A stretch of DNA of 64,000 nt from Allobosea sp. BK604. Its GTDB lineage: Bacteria; Pseudomonadota; Alphaproteobacteria; Rhizobiales; Beijerinckiaceae. The DNA lies in contig NZ_SLZF01000002.1 of assembly GCF_004341515.1 (NCBI RefSeq), forward strand, positions 806,001 through 870,000. Direction: 5' to 3'. Below are positions 58,416 through 64,000 of this stretch, one piece after another; the stretch's first letter is position 1, and each line of letters starts with the position of its first letter. A program made the translations under genes and the position numbers. The notes under the pieces are model-generated. The model was not told the DNA's origin. It made no database searches and was given only the letters and a program-made list of their open reading frames with translations.

Positions 58416-59069
58416 ATGGCTGTTGATAACGGTGATAAGGCTGACCGCGACCGCGCTTTGCGCTTGACACCTGTTTCACGTGAAACAGAGGAGCGGCTGG
58501 CGCTCCTGGTCTCCGAGTTGGCGCGCTGGCAAAAGGCCAAGAACCTCGTCTCGTCCGGGACGCTCGCGGATGTCTGGACCCGGCACGTCGCTGACTCGCT
58601 CCAACTCTTCAGCCTGGCGCCGGAGGCCAGGACCTGGCTCGATCTCGGTTCCGGTGGCGGCTTTCCTGGGCTCGTGCTCGGGATTTGTCTGGCGGAGACG
58701 GGCGGCCAGATCGATCTGGTCGAGAGCAATGCCCGCAAATGCGCCTTCCTGCGCCACGCGGCCCGGCTGACCGGCGCACCGGTCACGGTCCATGCGGCGC
58801 GGATCGAGGATGTGATCGGAAATTTCACTGGAAAAGTCGACGTCGTCACGGCGCGCGCTCTCGCGCCGCTGCCAAACCTGCTCGGATGGTGTAAAGAACT
58901 GTTGAGAACTGGCACCCTCGGACTCTTTCCCAAGGGACAATATCTAGATGCCGAATTGACCGAAGCCTCTAAATATTGGAATATTCAGGCCTCAACAGTT
59001 GTTTCCCTGACAGATCCGGCGGCCCGAATCCTGATGATTCGCGGAGCCGAGCAGCGGGTTGAACCATGA
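58416..59069 (+). CDS. rsmG: 16S rRNA (guanine527-N7)-methyltransferase RsmG (GidB)
   Basis: Methylates G527 of 16S rRNA; its loss gives low-level streptomycin resistance in other bacteria. The 217-residue Rossmann methyltransferase has WLDLGSGGGFPGLVLGI and LVESNARKCAFLRHAAR. Codons 19-24 (P-V-S-R-E-T) are dictated by a perfect parS site embedded in the reading frame. The stop overlaps the parA ATG by four bases. Confidence 0.95.
   Translation: MAVDNGDKADRDRALRLTPVSRETEERLALLVSELARWQKAKNLVSSGTLADVWTRHVADSLQLFSLAPEARTWLDLGSGGGFPGLVLGICLAETGGQIDLVESNARKCAFLRHAARLTGAPVTVHAARIEDVIGNFTGKVDVVTARALAPLPNLLGWCKELLRTGTLGLFPKGQYLDAELTEASKYWNIQASTVVSLTDPAARILMIRGAEQRVEP
58472..58487. promoter_or_regulatory. 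Perfect parS centromere site inside rsmG
   Basis: TGTTTCACGTGAAACA matches the parS consensus at all 16 positions. It lies at rsmG codons 19-24 and 579 bp before parA. Caulobacter also carries parS near parAB and gidB. Confidence 0.95.
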
Positions 59070-59893
59070 ACGCTCTGACCCCCATTTCGAGTTCTCGCCG
59101 GCCTCGCGTCCTGGCCCTGGCGAACCAGAAGGGTGGCGTGGGCAAGACCACGACCGCCATCAACCTTGGCACCGCGCTCGCCGCCATCGGCGAGAAGGTG
59201 CTGATCATCGATCTCGATCCCCAGGGCAACGCCTCGACCGGGCTCGGTGTCGATCGCAAGAGCCGGGCCTCGTCGACCTATGACGTGCTCTGCGGCGATA
59301 TTGGCCTCGGCCAGGCGCTGCAGGAGACGGCTGTTCCCGGTTTGTGCATTGCGCCCTCGACGCTCGACCTGCTTGGCGTCGAGCTCGAGATCGCCAGCGC
59401 CAAGGATCGTGCGCATCGGCTGAAGAAGGCGATCGACGAGATCGCCGACGATCAGCGCTGCTGCGACCTGACCTATATCCTGATCGACTGCCCGCCCTCG
59501 CTCAGCTTGATCACGATCAACGCGATGACTGCGGCTGACGCTGTCCTCGTGCCGCTGCAATGCGAGTTCTTCGCGCTCGAAGGTCTCAGCCAGCTGCTGA
59601 AGACGGTCGAGCAGGTCCGCAATGGCCTCAATCCGCGCCTGATGATCCAGGGCGTGGTGCTGACCATGTACGACCCGCGCAACAATCTCTCGGGCCAAGT
59701 CATGGCCGATGTGCGCGAGTTCCTCGGCGAGAAGGTCTACGAGACGGTGATTCCACGCAATGTGCGGGTGTCCGAGGCGCCGTCCTATGGCAAGCCCGCC
59801 CTGCTCTACGATCTGCGCTGCTCGGGTTCCCAGGCCTATTTGCGCCTGGCTTCGGAGGTGATCAAGCGAGAGCGGGAGCTCCGCGCTGCCTAG
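59066..59893 (+). CDS. parA: Chromosome-partitioning ATPase ParA
   Basis: A deviant-Walker ATPase that moves the ParB-parS complex. The 275-residue protein has KGGVGKTT (22-29), with the signature Lys of the deviant Walker motif, LIIDLDPQGNASTGLG, and IDCPPSLSLITINAM. ATG overlaps rsmG by four bases. parB follows, completing the ParABS system with the parS sites listed. Confidence 0.97.
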   Translation: MNALTPISSSRRPRVLALANQKGGVGKTTTAINLGTALAAIGEKVLIIDLDPQGNASTGLGVDRKSRASSTYDVLCGDIGLGQALQETAVPGLCIAPSTLDLLGVELEIASAKDRAHRLKKAIDEIADDQRCCDLTYILIDCPPSLSLITINAMTAADAVLVPLQCEFFALEGLSQLLKTVEQVRNGLNPRLMIQGVVLTMYDPRNNLSGQVMADVREFLGEKVYETVIPRNVRVSEAPSYGKPALLYDLRCSGSQAYLRLASEVIKRERELRAA

Positions 59894-59924
59894 GGTTTGG
59901 TGACATATGTTGAAAGGTTCTGCC

Positions 59925-60809
59925 ATGGCCGAGGAACAAGGACGTTCCCGTCTGGGGCGCGGTCTCGCGGCCCTGATCGGAGATGTCGGCGACGAGATCG
60001 GCGCCATCGAGCGCTCGCGTGGCCAAAGGCGCGTTCCGGTCGAATTCCTGCGGCCGAGTGCGCGTAACCCGCGGCGGACCTTCGGCGAGGATGATCTCGA
60101 GGAGCTTACGGCGTCGATCCGCGAGCGCGGCATCCTGCAGCCGATCATCGTCCGCGCGATCAGCGGCATGGCCGATGCCTATGAGATCATTGCCGGCGAG
60201 CGGCGCTGGCGCGCGGCGCAGCGGGCCGGGCTGCATGACGTGCCGGTGATCCTGGTCGAAGCCAATGACCGCGAAGCGCTCGAGATCGCCATTGTCGAGA
60301 ATGTGCAGCGCACCGACCTCAACGCGATCGAGGAGGCGGCCGGCTATGAGCGGCTGATCGCCGAGTTCAGCTATACGCAGAACGACCTGGCCCGCGTCAT
60401 CGGCAAGAGCCGCAGCCATGTCGCCAACACCTTGCGCCTGTCGAAGCTGCCCGATCCGGTCCGCAGGATGGTCAGCGAAGGCGCGGTCTCGGCTGGCCAT
60501 GCCCGCGCGCTGCTCTCGGTCGCCGATCCCGAGGCGATGGCCAAGAAAATCGTCGACGAGGGGCTGAGCGTCCGCGATATCGAGCGGATCGTCCAGGAGG
60601 AGACGCGCGGCGAGGCGAAGAGCGCTCCCGCCGCCAAGCCGAAACTCGAGAAGGATCCCGATACCCGTGCCGTCGAGAAAGCGCTGGAGGAGGTTCTGGG
60701 CGTCTCCGTCTCGATCCAGCACCGCGCCAATGGCGGTGGCGAGATGCGGCTGAGCTACAAGACGCTCGAGCAGCTCGACGCGCTCTGCCGGCGGCTCAAG
60801 GCGGACTAA
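59925..60809 (+). CDS. parB: Chromosome-partitioning protein ParB (CTPase)
   Basis: A CTP-dependent clamp that loads at parS and spreads. The 294-residue protein has the N-terminal ParA-activating motif LGRGLAALIG (10-19) and the CTP-binding GERRWR box (91-96). The HTH domain NDLARVIGKSRSHVANTLRL and the C-terminal dimerisation part follow. ATG 59925 (MAEEQG) is chosen with AAAGG upstream; ATG 59907 would add six residues. The end overlaps the convergent holA stop by four bases. Confidence 0.96.
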   Translation: MAEEQGRSRLGRGLAALIGDVGDEIGAIERSRGQRRVPVEFLRPSARNPRRTFGEDDLEELTASIRERGILQPIIVRAISGMADAYEIIAGERRWRAAQRAGLHDVPVILVEANDREALEIAIVENVQRTDLNAIEEAAGYERLIAEFSYTQNDLARVIGKSRSHVANTLRLSKLPDPVRRMVSEGAVSAGHARALLSVADPEAMAKKIVDEGLSVRDIERIVQEETRGEAKSAPAAKPKLEKDPDTRAVEKALEEVLGVSVSIQHRANGGGEMRLSYKTLEQLDALCRRLKAD

Positions 60810-61837
60810 GCCCCGCGCCCACCACTCTGAGCGAGCCGCGCCAAGGTCCATAGCGCGCGGGTCGCGGTGGGGCGGGCGATTTCGCCGTCGCGCCGGACCG
60901 CCAGCATGGCCGCTCCGAGCGTGGTGACCGCTTCCGTCAGCTTCGGCACAGTCCAGGCGTTCAATGCGGCCTCAGCGGCCGCCATGCGCGGAAAGGGCAG
61001 GCGCATGCCTGCCACCGCATCGCGAGGGCCGCGGCCGCCATCGACGCTCTGGCGGGCTTTCAGCAGCACGAGAGCATGGCGCAGCACGGCGCCGAGCATG
61101 ACGCCGGAATCCAGCCCTTCGCTGGTCAACTTGGCCATTGCGAGATCGAGGGTCGGCAGGCGTCCGGCGAAAACTGCATCGACGAGGGCGGCCTGCTCGC
61201 GCTGGGCGGTATCGCCGACGACGGCCTCGATATGCTCCTCGGTGATCGAGCCGTCATTTCCAGCATAAAGCAGCAGCTTTTCGATCTCGCGCCGAGAGGT
61301 CTGGCGGTCGCCACCGAGCAGGCCGGCAAGCTGTTCCCGTGTCGTCCGGTCGATGGTCTTGCCGGCCTGACGCATCATCTCGTCGATGATACTGCCGAGA
61401 TCGCGCGCAGCATCGCCATAGCAAGGCACGGCGAGAGCCGTTTTCGCCTTTTCGCAAGCGACACGCAGTGGATTGGTCCGCTGGAGATCCCCGGCCTCGA
61501 CGATGACGATGGCATCCTGCGAGGGCGTCGCCAGCAGGGGCTCGACGGCGGCCAGCAGCGGCTTCGAGGTCGGCGAGACGCGGATGGCCCGCCGGCCGCC
61601 GAATAGGCCGATCGTATTGGCCTCGTCGACCAGCTTCAGTGGGTCGGAGGCGATATCGTCGCCATCCATGCGCACGAGCTGGAAGGCATCATTGGTGTCG
61701 TCGACGCTGGCGCGCGCGAGCGCCGTGGCGCGTTCCGAGACGAGCCCGGCATCGGGCCCATAGATCAGGACGAGGCGCCAGGCCGGATCCGGCTTGGCCA
61801 GGGCGCGGTCGGCCTCATGCGCCTTGATGGCGACCAT
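60806..61837 (-). CDS. holA: DNA polymerase III delta subunit
   Basis: The clamp-loader subunit that opens the beta clamp. The 343-residue protein matches HolA: RLVLIYGPDAGLVSERA at the N-terminus, LFGGRRAIRV, and the C-terminal collar region (LTSEGLDSGVMLGAVLRHALVLLKARQ). It is in a minus-strand leuS-lptE-holA run, so lptE and leuS are upstream. Confidence 0.93.
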   Translation of the reverse strand: MVAIKAHEADRALAKPDPAWRLVLIYGPDAGLVSERATALARASVDDTNDAFQLVRMDGDDIASDPLKLVDEANTIGLFGGRRAIRVSPTSKPLLAAVEPLLATPSQDAIVIVEAGDLQRTNPLRVACEKAKTALAVPCYGDAARDLGSIIDEMMRQAGKTIDRTTREQLAGLLGGDRQTSRREIEKLLLYAGNDGSITEEHIEAVVGDTAQREQAALVDAVFAGRLPTLDLAMAKLTSEGLDSGVMLGAVLRHALVLLKARQSVDGGRGPRDAVAGMRLPFPRMAAAEAALNAWTVPKLTEAVTTLGAAMLAVRRDGEIARPTATRALWTLARLAQSGGRGA

Positions 61838-61851
61838 GCGGGCGCCGCGGC

Positions 61852-62388
61852 CTAGCCGGTCAGATCGGCGGCGAGTTGACCGCGGATCAGCTCGGCAAGC
61901 GACTTTCCAGCCCGGATCTGAGCATCGCGCGCAGCGCGGACGGTGGCAAAACGCTGTTCGGAACGCTCATAGGGCGCGCGAATCTGGTTCGTGCCGGAGG
62001 AGACGACCTTGCCGGTGACGCTGTCCGTAACCGTCCAGTTGGCAGTGGCGATCAGCGTGGCGGAATCGGCGCGGCCATTGGCGTAGTCGACGGTGACGAC
62101 TTCGAGCGCCTCAGTCACCGAAGCTGCGAGCTTCAGCCGCTTGGTGCGATCCGGCTCGCCGCCGCCGTCGAGGTTGAAGACAAGCTCATTGCGCAGATAG
62201 TGGCCGACGAGGCCCTTGATATCGGCAACCTCGACGCCCTTGAGCGCATCCTTGACGCTGCCGCCGACCGTGCTGGTGGTGCTGTCGGCATAGAGCGGGC
62301 GCAGGCAGCCGCCGGCCATTGCCGCCGCGCCGAGCGCGCCCAGAAGCATCAGGCGGCGGGTCGGAGCGCTCGATTCAGACGACGACAT
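61852..62388 (-). CDS. lptE: LPS-assembly lipoprotein LptE
   Basis: An outer-membrane lipoprotein that plugs LptD for lipopolysaccharide insertion. The 178-residue protein has a lipoprotein signal ([18 protein letters not shown]) with C28 the acylation site; the lipobox A-G-G-C is slightly atypical. RPLYA after the Cys and the [22 protein letters not shown] stretch are typical of alphaproteobacterial LptE. The start overlaps the leuS stop by 14 bp. Lnt encoded at 18.2 kb would complete its acylation. Confidence 0.92.
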   Translation of the reverse strand: MSSSESSAPTRRLMLLGALGAAAMAGGCLRPLYADSTTSTVGGSVKDALKGVEVADIKGLVGHYLRNELVFNLDGGGEPDRTKRLKLAASVTEALEVVTVDYANGRADSATLIATANWTVTDSVTGKVVSSGTNQIRAPYERSEQRFATVRAARDAQIRAGKSLAELIRGQLAADLTG

Positions 62389-64000
62389 TCACGATTCTCC
62401 CGGGCACGACGATGATCTTCCGGATCGCACGGCCGTCGAGCGCCTTGAGCACGGCGTCCGAGGCGCGGGCAATGGTTTCGACGGCCGCCGGATTAGCGTC
62501 GGCAGGCACAGTGACCTCCGCCCGCTTCTTGCCGTTGACCTGGACCGGAAGAACGATGCTGTCATCTCGTAAAAGTTCGGTGTCGGCCTCCGGCCAGGAG
62601 GCCTCGCCGACGAGGCCCGGTTGGCCGAGCGCCTGCCAGCACTCCTCGGCCAGATGCGGCATCATCGGCGCGACAAGCTGCGTGGCGATCGTGGCGGATT
62701 CATGCAGCGCAAAGGCGATATCCGCGTCGAGCTCGCGCCTCTCGGCGGCTGCATCCAACGCCTTGGCGATCGCGTTGACCAGCGTGTAGACATGGGCGAC
62801 GCAGCGATTGAAGCCGAGCCGCTCGATATCGGCGCCGACCGCATGCAGCGCGCGGTGGCTGGCCTTGCGCAGTGCCAGCGCGGCTTCGTTGATCGTGGCC
62901 GGTTGCGCAGCCTTGTTGCCGGTGCGCTCGGCGATCTCGCCGACCAGGCGCCAGAAGCGCTGGACGAAGCGGGCGGCGCCCTGCACGCCTTCATCCGTCC
63001 AGATCACGTCGCGATCCGGCGGCGAGTCGGAGAGCATGAACCAGCGCGCGGTGTCGGCGCCGTAGGACGCGATGATCTCGTCGGGATCGACCACGTTCTT
63101 CTTCGACTTCGACATTTTCTCGATCGAGCCGATCTCGATCGGCGCGCCGGTCTCGACATCGAAGCCGCGGCGCTCGCTGCCACTGACCTCGATGCGGACA
63201 TTGCCCGGCTCGACCCAGCTGCCATCCTCGGCACGATAGGTCTCATGCACGACCATGCCCTGGGTGAACATGCCGTCGAACGGCTCGTCCAGCCCGGCAT
63301 GGCCGGTCGCCTTCATGGCGCGGGTGAAGAAGCGCGAATAAAGCAGGTGCAGGATCGCGTGCTCGACGCCGCCGATATACTGGTCGACCGGCAGGAAGCG
63401 GTCGACGGCCTTGCGGTCGGTCGGCGTGTCCTCGCGCCACGGATCGGTGAAGCGGGCGAAATACCAGGACGAATCGACGAACGTGTCCATCGTATCGGTT
63501 TCGCGCCGGGCCGGCTTGCCGCAGGACGGGCAATCGACATGCTTCCAGGTCGCGTGATGGTCGAGCGGATTGCCCGATTTCTCGAAGGAGACGTCGTCGG
63601 GCAGCTTGACCGGCAGGTCGGCATCGGGAACCGGCACCGCGCCGCAATCGGCGCAGTGGATGATCGGGATCGGGCAGCCCCAATAGCGCTGGCGCGAAAT
63701 GCCCCAGTCGCGCAGGCGGAAATTCACCTTGCGGGTGCCGACAGGCGCGTTGCCGCGAATCTCGCCCTCCAGCCGGCGCGCGACTTCTTCTTTCGCCTCC
63801 GGAATGGTCATGCCGTCGAGGAAGCGCGAATGGATCATGCGGCCGTCATCGGTATAGGCCGTGTCGGTGATGACGAAGCTTTCCGGATCGACGCCCTCGG
63901 GGCAGACGACCGGCGTATTGCCGAGCCCGTAACGATTGACGAAGTCGAGGTCGCGCTGGTCATGCGCCGGGCAGCCGAAGATCGCGCCCGTGCCGTATTC
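62375..64000 (-). CDS. leuS: Leucyl-tRNA synthetase (partial, N-terminus off right edge)
   Basis: A class I synthetase charging tRNA-Leu. The 541 C-terminal residues are visible, beginning [20 protein letters not shown] within the editing domain. They include the zinc-type cysteines ([10 protein letters not shown] and [15 protein letters not shown]), [27 protein letters not shown] and the anticodon-binding and C-terminal domains. The ORF is open to the right edge, so roughly the first 330 residues with the HIGH motif lie outside. Confidence 0.97.
   Translation of the reverse strand, partial: EYGTGAIFGCPAHDQRDLDFVNRYGLGNTPVVCPEGVDPESFVITDTAYTDDGRMIHSRFLDGMTIPEAKEEVARRLEGEIRGNAPVGTRKVNFRLRDWGISRQRYWGCPIPIIHCADCGAVPVPDADLPVKLPDDVSFEKSGNPLDHHATWKHVDCPSCGKPARRETDTMDTFVDSSWYFARFTDPWREDTPTDRKAVDRFLPVDQYIGGVEHAILHLLYSRFFTRAMKATGHAGLDEPFDGMFTQGMVVHETYRAEDGSWVEPGNVRIEVSGSERRGFDVETGAPIEIGSIEKMSKSKKNVVDPDEIIASYGADTARWFMLSDSPPDRDVIWTDEGVQGAARFVQRFWRLVGEIAERTGNKAAQPATINEAALALRKASHRALHAVGADIERLGFNRCVAHVYTLVNAIAKALDAAAERRELDADIAFALHESATIATQLVAPMMPHLAEECWQALGQPGLVGEASWPEADTELLRDDSIVLPVQVNGKKRAEVTVPADANPAAVETIARASDAVLKALDGRAIRKIIVVPGRIVNVVV

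Overview
The window is a 64 kb piece of GC-rich alphaproteobacterial chromosome. Gene order and protein content point to Hyphomicrobiales (Rhizobiales), plausibly a Bosea-like genus; that placement is an inference from synteny and protein character, not from a database search. Almost everything is conserved housekeeping DNA. I see no prophage, transposase, CRISPR array, rRNA or tRNA gene.

Layout. (1) 0-5.8 kb: histidine operon on the minus strand (hisB, a DUF2628 gene, hisH, hisA, then hisF cut by the left edge). It is split between hisA and hisF by an oppositely oriented cassette of three predicted exported proteins: two tandem cyclohexadienyl-dehydratase-like (PheC) paralogues and a Tat-exported beta-carbonic anhydrase. 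(2) 5.9-12.5 kb: hslV-hslU-murJ-trpS, a UspA-type protein, an NfuA-type Fe-S carrier, tsaB. (3) 12.5-22.5 kb: rimI, a PlsC acyltransferase, miaB, phoH/ybeZ, ybeY, a CorC-like CBS protein, lnt, an XRE regulator, metK, trmB. (4) 22.5-31.3 kb: a convergent DUF2336 gene, then rimP-nusA-ylxR-infB-rbfA-truB, preceded by a promoter and an early terminator that fit the alphaproteobacterial rimP-leader attenuator. (5) 31.3-36.4 kb: an accessory insert (chemoreceptor, SDR, and a divergent NAD(P)H-binding protein/HxlR pair with a clear palindromic operator) separating truB from rpsO-pnp. (6) 39.5-44.2 kb: a PPOX-type flavoprotein, adenosine kinase, a small XRE regulator, smr, mltA, a Tim44-like gene. (7) 44.5-64 kb: the chromosomal origin neighbourhood. 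secB, terC, dnaQ, coaE, aroE, maf and ppsR lie left of a roughly 440 bp non-coding region; hemE, hemJ, rho, yyaL, mnmE, mnmG, rsmG, parA, parB, holA, lptE and leuS (cut by the right edge) lie right of it.

The 49.55-49.99 kb gap sits between the DUF299/ppsR gene and hemE, the place of the Caulobacter-type origin. It contains DnaA-box-like sequences, a TTAA-N7-TTAA CtrA-type site, an AT-rich stretch with direct repeats, and a 15/16 match to parS. Further parS-like sites lie at 39.3 kb (13/16), 56.5 kb (14/16) and 58.5 kb (perfect, inside the rsmG reading frame), close to parAB. The window therefore appears to carry the replication origin and the ParABS centromere together.

How genes work together: translation and tRNA modification dominate (rimP/nusA/infB/rbfA/truB, miaB, trmB, tsaB, rimI, mnmE, mnmG, rsmG, trpS, leuS). 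Envelope biogenesis comes next (murJ, lnt, mltA, lptE, plsC), then replication and segregation (dnaQ, holA, parAB, oriC). The least ordinary elements are the PheC-PheC-carbonic anhydrase cassette inside the his operon, the origin/parS architecture, the HxlR operator, and the hairpins ahead of rimP and metK.
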